Shown: piece by piece, positions 49,711-59,392 of the stretch
Layout of the letters: every line of letters starts with the position of its first letter
Numbering within the stretch: the stretch's first letter is position 1
DNA from: Ignelater luminosus
Lineage: Eukaryota; Arthropoda; Insecta; Coleoptera; Elateridae
Assembly: GCA_011009095.1 (NCBI GenBank)
Contig: VTPC01090930.1
Span: 62,001-126,000, forward strand
Direction of reading: 5' to 3'
DNA: 64,000 nucleotides
Program-made: the position numbers and the translations under genes
The notes under the pieces: generated by a model
Databases searched by the model: none
The model's input: the letters and a program-made list of their open reading frames with translations, nothing else
What the model was told of the DNA's origin: nothing

Positions 49711-50106
49711 AAAAACCCTGATCAAATAATGAGTTTCAGGCTTTGGTACGGTCTTGTTTTTGTTGTCAAAAATCGTAGCTTACTCTATTTCTTGACTTCA
49801 CAAATATTTGTGTGATCTTCAGCAGTTTTAGTGTCTTCAAATGTAACTTAGAACCTTGTGATTGATGAAAAGTCAGAAAATATTTAATAAGCCGAGAGCA
49901 TGATATGTCTAAGGCACGACGTCGTCACAGTCTACTTAAAATTGTTTAGTGTAAAAAGAAGAATCTTTTACAAACTTCCCACACATAGTAGTTACTCAAG
50001 GACGAAAGCTCAGTCCTCAAGTTTTTTACAAAATACATCTGTCACAGAGATTTTCCAACTTTTTAACAATAAAGAAAAAAAGAAATGTTATCCGCACGAT
50101 TGCAAT
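49711..50106. other. Spacer between duplication and mariner
   Basis: A 69-codon frame at 49900-50109 has no recognised features. Nothing else is seen. Confidence 0.5.
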
Positions 50107-50208
50107 TAATAAATAAATTTTTCGTTGGCAATCTGTAAAGTCGGTTACCGAAGTATCGACTAAGCTACAGTGCATAAACTGACAATAGGTTGTGGGCAGT
50201 GGTCAAGA
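50107..50208 (+). repeat. Left TIR of deleted mariner
   Basis: Matches the reverse complement of about 50750-50856. The best-conserved core is GCTACAG(T/C)GCATAAACTGA. Long for a mariner TIR (commonly ~30 bp). Confidence 0.75.
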
Positions 50209-50234
50209 AATGATTTAAATTCTGCACCTGCTCA

Positions 50235-50768
50235 GCACTTTGACGGTTTGTCACCAGCAACAATCATTTCCAAAAACTTTGGGTCTTTACGCGCGGTTTT
50301 AGCCATGTCTGTGCAATATTCGACACGATCTAGTTTCTGACTATCAGTCAGTGCACGAGGAACAAACTGTGCACAATGTCACAAATCGTCTTTTGATGGT
50401 TTTTGTTCATCTTCCAACAATCGTGCCAAAGACTACATTGTCATTGTTTCATGCACTTTTTCAGTGTTTTCCAGTAATTCCTGTTCGGAAAGGACCTGAC
50501 GGAACATCGTCGCTAGTGTTTTCACGACTCGTCTAAAACATTTTAAGTCAGTCATAGACTCATGTACAGGACAGATCATTTTTGCCATACACTTGCTGCA
50601 TCCATTGAGAAATGCAGGTAAATACTTTGCCAAGTTTGAAACACTCTTTGCTCGAAATTTATTAACGTCAATGGACAAAAAACCTTGGCAGAATGTCATC
50701 AGAAGTTTACTTAACCATTTGCCAACTGTTGAGTCTGCTGAATGCGCTGTTTTTCGATTACTGCACAC
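50235..50768 (-). pseudogene. Mariner transposase, N-terminal half, degenerate
   Basis: Reading right to left, the first HTH part appears as NLAKYLP.FLNGCSKCMAK (usual KLGK...T..ML...YG...MS), followed by CFRRV (usual WFKRF). ENTEKVHETM is the conserved EN.EKVHE block. Then SLARLLEDEQKPSKDDL, CAQFVPRALTDSQKLDRVEY, CTDMAKTARKDPKFLEMIV and AGDKPSK follow, the last corresponding to TGDES around the first catalytic aspartate, with E changed to K. A TGA at 50232-50234 and the left TIR follow directly. The second and third catalytic aspartates are therefore absent. Two in-frame stops (TAG after ETMTM, TGA after KDDL) and at least one frameshift kill the rest. Confidence 0.85.
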
Positions 50769-50856
50769 AATCTACTGTCAGTTTATGCGCTGTAGCTCAC
50801 CCGATACTGCTACTGCAATTTGACTGATTGTTAACGAAGAATGTATTTGCTTATTT
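50750..50856 (-). repeat. Right TIR of deleted mariner
   Basis: Inverted partner of 50107-50208; the core match lies at 50765-50838. Confidence 0.75.
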
Positions 50857-53800
50857 TTGCAGCAGATCTTGTTACTTTAACTATTAAGACAAGTGTCCAC
50901 AGGTTATTTGCATTAGAGCTTTTAAAGCAAAACAGTAATATGTCACCCTTTCGTAGTGACCACATGTATGTTTAAATTGGCTATATGTTGGCTGATAATG
51001 GCTATATCATTGCAGAACTCTTTATCACCTAGAAAGACTTTTTATTCCTTTTAGGTCGGTGCAATCTAGAAATTTTCTTTTTTCTATTAAACTACAGTAA
51101 GCTAATAAGGGAATTTTACATACATTTTTTCCATCCAAGAAAGACAATCTAAAATCTAAAAGAATAAAAGTTGCAAGATCAACATAGCATCAGTAACATT
51201 CAATCAAGTTACCTCGCAACAATTAGGTGACCCTATTGTAAAGCCACGTGGTAATTACTGTTGCCAAAAATGGAAATAGAAATAACTGCTAGGAGAGTCT
51301 TCTGTCTCTTTCATTATTTTATTACAAACCCTTTTTATGGATCTTGGGTGTTCGACTTCCTGGTTTTTGTTGCCACCACTAAGCAGGTGTTCTTTTGAAA
51401 GTACCATTTCAGGTCGTTCTTTAGATTCAGAAATTCTTCATGGGAATTCAGTTGTGACCCTTTTTGCAAACTAGGACAGCTTATTGCACTGCATCTCTTA
51501 TTTTTTTCTTATTCTCAAGCTACATACAGATTTTTTGACTTTTATAGCTAGAGTATTTGTTATTTAACAAAATAGATAAAAGCAAACAGGAAGCGATTGA
51601 TAGGTGTACAATACTGGTTTCTAATGATACTATTAATTATAATAAATAGTATACAGTAAAGAGATTGAAAGATGAGAACAGGTCGACTTTTATTATTATA
51701 TAAGAATGTACAAAAATTTTCTTTGATAATATCTACTGACTGATACACAAAGATGATTTAAAACTGTACGATTAGTTTCACAGTAAGCGTCAATTTTGAA
51801 TTATAGATTTCAGTAGGTGGTCAAAATAGCACCTGTGTGTTATCCACTGGGCCTAATTACAAAATGCAATCCAATTTTAATGATTGAACTCTTTTAAATT
51901 CGATCACCATGGAACAAAATACTCGAATTTTTTTGATTAATAAGAAAAATAAATCTGCGTCTTAAAAATAAACTTCCAACCAATTAAGCAGTGTATACAC
52001 AAGAAACCCTTTAGAGTCGCAAATCAAATTATTAGAAATGTAACCCCCTTTTTAAAGAACTTAAAAGTGTTGAAACGAATAATTAAAAAATATACGATCG
52101 AATACAAATTGAGTTATGGCTGTAATTTAAAAGTTAAACAAAGGGTTAGACTTTTTATTAAGGAAAGTTTCGGACAAAAAATTGGCATAAATCATGAATG
52201 AAGTGCTAGGCGTAGGATAGGGTTAGGGAAAATTTCATTGAGCGGGGAAGTCAAATTAAAGGGAAGGAACCGATAATAAATTTTAGAAACGATATAATTG
52301 GTAAAAATTTAAATATTGTAATAGTGCTAGGGGGTTCCCGTGTAGTAGTTATTTAGGAAACCGAGTTGGAATTTCTTTTCACTTCAAAAATATACGAGAA
52401 GGGTGAAATTTTTCTGTGAATAGAACGTTTCGTTACGAATGTCGAATAAAAATTCATTAATTTATCAAAAGCTCCAAAGAATAAAAGAAGCAAATCAACA
52501 ATATTAAAATTTTAATCAAATTCATTGAAACATCGCAACATCGCGGTTTTTCAGTTCCAAAACAAATTACAAAACAAAACTCGAGAAGTCTTCAATCGCC
52601 ACGTTATTATTCACAGTTTAATTAATTTTTCAGGACGACGACGACGACGGAAAAAAATATATATTCAGCTATATTCAATACTGTTCGCAGATGGAACTTA
52701 TGACTTTCTCATTAATCAACTTATTTAATTATTCCACTCCTAAAATATTACTTTTGAACGTGGCAAAAGAGAAAGGGGTAGATCGTAGTCGCCGATAAAG
52801 GATTTAAAACTCTTCTTCAGCTGAAAACTCGTCCCAAACCTAAAATTAATTATCAAACGATTTTTAACCCCTCCACTGTGTATCCCCAAAAATTCAATTT
52901 TAGTTCGAATAAGGTCATCGGTTCATGGTTTTCCGCGAAAAGTGGGAGTATCTAAAGCGGGGGTTCGGCGGTTTGTGTAATAATACAAGCAAAACAGAAG
53001 ATCTAGTAGACCGTGACAAATCCATAATCAAAGCAATGAAATCAAAGTGGAGAGTACAAATTAGCTGCAGCTTAGATAATTCAGAAGCACATCAGTGGGT
53101 CCAACAACACGCCTTAGGGGCAACTCTAAACAGCAGGCCAACCTTTGACCGAGGCTGTCAAATTTCCTGCCCTTTGCCGGACTAACGTTTCCTTTGTAAT
53201 CCCTTCAGCACCCCTCAAACCCACTTACAGAAACACGTTGACGTGCAATTATTACTGTTTCAGAGGGGTTACACTATACGTGTATATATACATGTATAAC
53301 CTGTACGTTGTGTTTTGTCTTGTCCATTTTCATTTTGATGTAATTATATTTTCTTTTTTAAAAGGAATCTAATAAACTTCGTGAAATTGAATGAACGTCC
53401 CTTTTTGGGTTAATATCAGCTTTCAGGCTATGCGGTATCAATAAATAACTTGGTTTCTAGAGAAACCATATTCAAACATGAGATCGGAAAAATTAGTAAG
53501 TAAAAAAAATATCTAACTTAGCTTTTTGTCTCTGTTAATTTTTTGTATTAGCTGTTAAATCGGATACAAGGAAAAACGGAATCATTTTTAAAACCTTGAA
53601 AACTCTATGTTCAGTAATGCTTGTCGAGCTTAGAAGTTTTTACTTCGCCTATTCCAATAATTAAGAGGAAGTATAGGTCAGTTGTTTGGTACGGTCAGTT
53701 AGAACTAAACATCACTTCCCCTAAAGTGCTAGAGTGAAGAGGCACAAAAATCCTCAACCCCACCGTGGACAAGCATTAGTATGTATGTCGCAACAGCCTA

Positions 53801-56269
53801 AATAATATCATCATAAGAGGTACGGTCAATAAATAAAACTATAATTCAGTCAAAACGAGAGGGGCCGTAACTTCCAAAGACAAGAATAATAATAATAGAG
53901 TGCACTGACAATTTTTTTATTGAAATCAGCAACAGACTTCTGATCATTATGAGTCCTGTAATTCTGCTACGTAAATGCTTTTTAGCAGTAGTCGAAACAA
54001 ATTTAAGATTATAAATTTTACAAAATTCTAGAACTTTACAAGTTAGTTAGTGAAATACTGAAATACACTGCATAAAGCCGTTCATTAGTAATAAATGCTA
54101 TTAATTAAGTACCAAATATCTCTAGCTGTTCGAAATGGCTTTTGCTTGGAATTTATATTAGCTTTCAGTCTTCTTGGCTGTATTATGGAAGGTGAAGGAA
54201 TCAAAGCTTGCCTTGGATTTGTGTATAGTGCACTAGTTTAAAAAATTTTTACGCAAAAAAGGACACCAGCTCCTTCGTAATAAAATATCGAAATGTTAGA
54301 TAAAAGAGATTCTTAAATCACAACCATAGTTTACGTATCATAGTTATAATCTTGTTGTTTATCTCGAGACTATGAATTATAAACTAGTGGACTACCTTCA
54401 GAGCGGAAATATAACATCGGGGCACTAAGTATAATTAGAACTATCTCATTGTCTTTTTTAGATGTAATCAAAATAATAGGAAATCTTATTTCGGAACAGA
54501 AACTGTTTGATATTTGTTTTGAAGAAACTTACGAGATTATATACTTCAAGATAAAATGTAACTGAGTTTTAGAAAGCTCGTTGTAAACAATCACTGTTCA
54601 GTAACCAAATAAATGTAATGCTTGTTGGTTCAAACAGTGCCAAGTACGTAGTGTGATTTAAAATTCATTGTTTTTCCTCTTATTATTAAAACAATTTTTT
54701 AAAAGTCAGAGTAGAAAATTGTCTGATCTGGAAAGAGACAGGAAAATGTTAAGTTTTATATAAAAGTTTTGATCTTCGATGTATTGCAAATAGTGCTCAT
54801 CAGTTACTCTAGCATTTCCAAGAAATCCATGGATTTAGCAGAAAAAGAAACTTTGATGCTGTTGAATCGATATTGAGAAGAAAGTAATTAGTTAATAATG
54901 ATCTATTTAATGTACAAACAAAAGTTGTAGTTTATTAGTGATTGCATCCAGGAGCAGGCAGCTATTAGCAGCACTGAGTAGCGCTGTTGCAAAAAAGGTT
55001 CCTGGATGGTTGACAGTGACAGTAAGTGCTCGTAGAAGCTTTATTGCAATGCAAGTTAAACGATTGTAAATCCAGTAGAAATTTTTAAAAATTGTTTGAA
55101 TCTTCACATAGCTCTGTTACGTTGCGTAAAGAATATTTTATAAATAGAAGTATATGAAGGTCACTCCTGTAGCATTATATCTTTAGCACTCTGTAGCTCA
55201 CGTATGCATATGGCCTGCATAGATTTCTGCACTAAATTTATGTGTTCCATAAGACAATAAGGTTTATGTCAAGACTGCACGTGTGCTCGAGAAAGCAAAG
55301 AACTTGGCTCCTACTTCTGTACTAGTTATACCAATGATGCTAATGTAACAGTGAAGTACCTGGAAAGATGACCATTCTCATGTAAATAAGTATGTAAGTC
55401 TTTGTATTGAAACATCATATGATGAATAAAGTTACTACTACTACTATATTTCTTGAATGAAATTACTGATCTACTGCTCACGTATGATTTGCTCCACCTG
55501 TACTATTTAAGAATCTAATTAGCTTTTAAAGAAAGCTACGTAAAATTTAACAGCAATCGTACTGCAATTTTAATATAAGGTATTAGAAAAAGTATTGAAA
55601 AAACTAGCCGGATTTGTAATGTGTCGAGAAAATTTGGAACTACGTATAGTGAAAGAAGAGGGGAGGGGGTAAAATACAATATTTATGACATTACGTATTC
55701 CTATTTTCTGTTTAGTCGCATTATCGAAAACATTCGAAGGATTCAAGAGCTTATATATTGTCTGATTGTCGTACGACAATGAGAATGATTGCCCATCAAC
55801 ATGCGATTAGTAAAGACGCGGTACACTCAGGAACCAGACTTGCAGATAAGGAAACTTGAGGAGCTAAATTTCATATTGCATTTTTTTCAAAATAAATAGT
55901 CTCGCGTTTTTGTGATTGAGATGCACCATTTGCTATGTTCCGTTTCATCAAAAAGCGTTTTTTCCATTGTAAAACAGTGACTGAAAATTGCTTTGCCATT
56001 TAAAATGCAGTTTTTCCAGCTTCTCTCGTCAAACAAAATGCATTAAATCACCTTGCTTGTTTATTACCTACACGGTGGTTTTGTTGTGCAGAAGAACTTC
56101 AAAAATTAATATTAAGGAAGACGAACATGTTGTGACAGATATCAATAGTGGAGTTAAGCAAAAAAGAAAGACAATTACACCCAGGAAAATAGTTAAAGAA
56201 GTTAGGTATGAACATTTATTGAGATCTGTGATATTAAGTTACGTTATATGTCACACGTAGTAAGTTATA
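50857..56269. other. 5.4 kb without a confident gene
   Basis: Frames at 51560-51748, 52525-52728, 53145-53372, 54907-55107, 55570-55779 and 55988-56260 have no recognised motif. The last may contain the extreme N-terminus of the pseudogene at 56270. The 52700-53260 stretch is noticeably less AT-rich than its surroundings; the one frame there is listed separately. Confidence 0.45.
52925..53185 (+). CDS. Unrecognised 86-codon frame in a GC-richer patch
   Basis: It starts with ATG (MVFREKWEYLKRGFGGL) and ends at TAA. Composition differs from the flanks and CpG is less depleted. No domain, signal peptide or membrane segment is seen. It could be an exon or untranslated leader of a host gene, or chance. 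Confidence 0.2.
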   Translation: MVFREKWEYLKRGFGGLCNNTSKTEDLVDRDKSIIKAMKSKWRVQISCSLDNSEAHQWVQQHALGATLNSRPTFDRGCQISCPLPD

Positions 56270-57910
56270 TCGTTTGCTTTTAGCTATTGTGACCATGATT
56301 CAGAACTTTTACAGTTCGTTATGCGATGACATCATAGACGTGATAATTTCGAGTATAAAAATATATCTAGCAAAGAAGTTAGATCTTGCCATGAAAAATT
56401 CTTTAAATGACAAACCAAAAAAGATCAAGACAGTAAATTAGCTGGTCTGATTACTATAAGCCCCACCAAAAATATTTTACTCTAAAGTATTAGATAAAAT
56501 AATCTTTGTGTACTATTAATCTATTTAATTGTGCTGTAAAACCTTTCGCTATAGAGTAAGACTGATGAGCTGAAAATTGTGTGCCAGAAGTTTTTTATGG
56601 TTATGTTAAGTATTTCCCAAAGAAGAATTAGTACTATGGCAAAACGAATACAGTCCGGTCTGGGATTTAACGAGCATCCAGGTGATGACAGAAAAGCTGC
56701 CAAAAATTTTGAAAAGCTTGAAAATGTGAAAAGATTCATTGATCAATTAAAAGCCCTAGAAAGTTATTCTAGTAGAAGGAAATCTAAAAGAATTTACTTA
56801 TCCTCTAAGTATAGCTTACATCGCATTGGAAACTTTTCAACAAAACTGTTGTTACCAACCTAGAAGTTAAGTACAAATATTCTTTTCGTGTATTCAACAA
56901 ATTCTACAATATTGACTGACAAACTGAATTCAGTCTAGCCATTAATTCTTTTCAGAAAAATCCATAAGATCAAAGCTAAACGATTCTACGCATTAATGAA
57001 GGAAGAATCGGACAATTTTTTGGCTTACTGTTTTGACTTGTAGCAGGTGCAAGCACTACCCAAAGTACCAATTCAGGAAGCATTCTACACGCAGCAAATG
57101 AGTATATCCTTTTTGCGTGACAAATATTTCAACGAAAGAGCCAATATTCTATACATGGCTTAAGAGTCAAGCTGAAAAAATTGCTACGGTAGTTCGTTCT
57201 GCTCTGTTACCTTGACTGTCTAACAATAAGTTAAGATTTGCTTCCAATATACAAAAACTCAGATTGTTTTCTGATGGATGTAAAGGTCAAAATAAAAACA
57301 AATTTGGCTGCAATAAAGTACTTCTGAACTACTCACATCTGTAAATTTAACTTTCTCTGTAAGGGGATACCAATTTTTGCCTGCGGATAGAGTTTTTGAT
57401 CGCGTTGAGAGATCCGTTATGAAGTATAGCGTAATTAAATGTCCATATAGAGACTGGCGTTTATATTGTGATGTGAGAGAAGTACAAAAACTAAACCATG
57501 ATTAGGTCATACATGACATAAAGTAGGCATCATCTAACTTCAAAAAATTTACAGGTATCAGTGAAGCTAAAGGAATTCGTGTTACTTAAGAGATCGGACA
57601 CATCCGAGAATCGGATAGTTGTGCAACTGTAAATATTCTACAAAAGCAATGACTATACAAAAAAGTTTAAAACATTACTGAAAACAGGAGAAAATGTAAG
57701 CAATATAAGACTTCATGAGATTCCTCTTTATCGCCAAATTAAAGATAAAAAAATTTGAGATTTTGTTGAAGTTAGTTAAAAGTATCTGGAGATAATTGAA
57801 ATGATGATCCCAAACGACAAAGGTTAGACGAGATGTTCAAAGAGCAGCAAGGCTGTAATACGACCAAAAAAAAGAATGCTAAGAAGAAAGACTGCAACAG
57901 CGAAGAGTAA
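56270..57910 (+). pseudogene. Degenerate arthropod repeat protein (possible DUF7869 family)
   Basis: Blocks appear in order. RSCHEKFFK (56380) is followed by VCQKFFMVMLSISQRRI (56580-56630), NEHPGDDRKA and RRKSKRIYLS (to 56810). Next come KAKRFYALMKEESDNFLAYC and ALPKVPIQEAFYTQQMS (56965-57110), the landmark LRLFSDGCKGQNKNKF (57257-57305), SVRGYQFLPADRVFDRVERS (57355-57415) and ISEAKGIRVT (57555-57590). A lysine-rich tail ends at a stop at 57908-57910. The landmarks FSDGC.GQNKN and FLPADRVFGR.E characterise a large family of uncharacterised arthropod proteins encoded in repeats. I link it to DUF7869, an RNase-H-like domain, from memory and not with certainty. Multiple stops and frame changes show it is dead. 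No TIRs were found. It ends ~270 bases before the element at 58184. Confidence 0.75.
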
Positions 57911-58183
57911 AGAGACAAACTGTAGTAGGGATTTTATGTAATAAACTAGTGCTTTTCATTCTTTAACATATCTTTTTATATTTAAACGGTACAGAATTTT
58001 GCAGTTTGACAAACAAAATGATTTTGCCCAATTTTTCTTACTAAATAGACGTTTTTGTGATGTCCAATATGTCTAAAAACTGTGACCTAGGCTTACTCTA
58101 CCAATATACCATATTACTGCAAAAGTACGAAAAGAGGAAATGTTTAATTACAGGTAGCTTTTGCCTTGCTTGGAAATTTTTTA

Positions 58184-58210
58184 CCGAGGGTTAGGCAACT
58201 TTATTTGCCC
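58184..58210 (+). repeat. Left TIR of Tc1/mariner-superfamily element
   Basis: CCGAGGGTTAGGCAACTTT and the next few bases, preceded by TA. Inverted partner at 59364-59390. Confidence 0.88.
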
Positions 58211-58329
58211 ATGTTTATACCTTAATAATCAGGGACGTTATTGCAACAAAAGAGCGTTGTCTATCATTATTGGTGTAAACAAGTAGCAATACACAATATC
58301 TAATTCTTCTAAACAGTGATACTGTTACA

Positions 58330-59312
58330 GTGCCAAACAAATTCCCAAAAGAAATGGAAGTGTTAGTAAGGTGTTTTTCCAAACAAGGTCTTTTTCAGCA
58401 GAAAGTGATAAAGAAGATGCAGAATAGTGGAAATCTTATTACGCGTATATCTATTTACAACATTTTAAATAATTGTGCTGATGAACAAAATATTTTGGCA
58501 ACTGGTCGACAAATTTCCAAAAAAATGTATTCACGTAAAGTTCGAACGGATGGCCTTATCAAGAAGATTAATCTTATGGCATCCACCAAGTCAAAATGAA
58601 ATGGCTAGAAAATTGCACACATCTAACGTATCATTAGAGAATATTTGAAAAAAGCCGTTCGTCGTAAGACAAAAGTTCATGCATTGAAGGAATGTCACAT
58701 CAAGAGCCGAAAAACTAATAACCGAAAATTGTACGAAAACTATTTGGCAGGTACAAAATCTGAATATGTTGTTACTAAGGACAAAGCATGGTTCTAATCT
58801 GGATAGTAGAATTGTATGTGTGTCCAAAAAGTGAAAGATTCTGTCAGAGATTTTTACGTATCCGTGCAATATCAGGTCGAGGGGTTTTACCGTTGATTAA
58901 GGTACCGCCCAATGTAAAAATCAACTTGGACAATTATATTAATACCTGTTTAAAATCGTTACTGGAAAAAAAAATTCCAAAGTTGTATCCAAGGGAAACT
59001 AATAAAGTTTTCGTTTATCATGCCGTTACTTCATCACACACATCTTCAAAAGCATATGCAGAAAATCTGAAAAAAATTGTTTCCAATTCTAAAATACCTG
59101 TAAAGTCTTCCGATACAAGTCCACTTGATTTTACGGCTTTGGATATCTTAAACAGAGACGTTTTAGGCGACATGCCACATGAAGGTCTATGGAAAATCCT
59201 GAATGAAGAGTAGAACGCAATTACTATTATTGAAACCATAGACGAAGTGTATAAATCTTGGAAACGACGTTTGAGGGTTGTTTTGCAAAGTGATGGTAAA
59301 CACGTTGAATAG
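58330..59312 (+). pseudogene. Degenerate Tc1/mariner-superfamily transposase, apparent DD34D
   Basis: The original would be about 325 residues. The start codon is now GTG (PNKFPKEMEVLV follows), then an HTH region to about 58600. VHALKECHIKSRKTNNRKLY and AGTKSEYVVTKDKAWF (58675-58795) hold the first catalytic aspartate (usual VVTLDEAW). After frame changes near 58600, 58795 and 58870, PPNVKINLDNYINTCL is followed by FVYHAVTSSHTS (59015-59045). Intact relatives have HDKASSHTS here, so the second catalytic aspartate appears to be alanine. IPVKSSDTSPLDFTALDIL supplies the third; I count 34 residues between the two positions. GLWKILNEEWNAI follows, across an in-frame TAG, and the gene ends at a TAG at 59310-59312. 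The product cannot be active. Confidence 0.88.
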
Positions 59313-59363
59313 ACAAAAAAAATCATAGGCGTATAATGTAATTGTAGTGTGTAATTAACGAAT

Positions 59364-59390
59364 GAGAAAACAAAGTTGCTTAACCCTCTG
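59364..59390 (-). repeat. Right TIR of Tc1/mariner-superfamily element
   Basis: Inverted partner of 58184-58210, followed by TA at 59391-59392. Confidence 0.88.
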
Positions 59391-59392
59391 TA

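Larger units (their letters stand above)
50107..50856 (-). mobile_element. Internally deleted mariner element, ~750 bp, long TIRs
   Basis: The two ends are inverted copies over roughly 90-100 bases. The left TTCGTTGGCAATCTG...AAGCTACAGTGCATAAACTG is mirrored by the complement of the right end, TTCGTTAACAATCAG...GAGCTACAGCGCATAAACTG. The core ~70 bases are clear; the outermost ~10 are AT-rich and uncertain. Between them lies only the N-terminal half of a mariner transposase. Intact mariners are about 1.3 kb, so ~0.55 kb including the rest of the catalytic domain is missing. Confidence 0.75.
58184..59390 (+). mobile_element. Tc1/mariner-superfamily element, 1207 bp, both TIRs and TA target duplication
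   Basis: The left end reads CCGAGGGTTAGGCAACTTT and the complement of the right end CAGAGGGTTAAGCAACTTT. About 26 of the terminal bases pair with four mismatches. Each end is bordered by TA (58182-58183 and 59391-59392), the hallmark of this superfamily. One transposase remnant fills most of the interior in the plus orientation, leaving ~145 bases of 5' and ~78 bases of 3' non-coding sequence. The architecture is complete, so the insertion is whole; only point mutations and small indels have inactivated it. Confidence 0.88.

Noticed and set aside
50351-50823. Plus-strand frames of 60-76 codons
   Set aside because: They are antisense to the mariner transposase remnant and its right TIR.
55765-55780. 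Perfect 16-bp palindrome ATTGTCGTACGACAAT
   Set aside because: One such palindrome is expected by chance in a window of this length.
58591-59326. Two minus-strand frames of 92 and 102 codons
   Set aside because: Antisense to the Tc1/mariner-superfamily transposase, whose motifs are on the plus strand.
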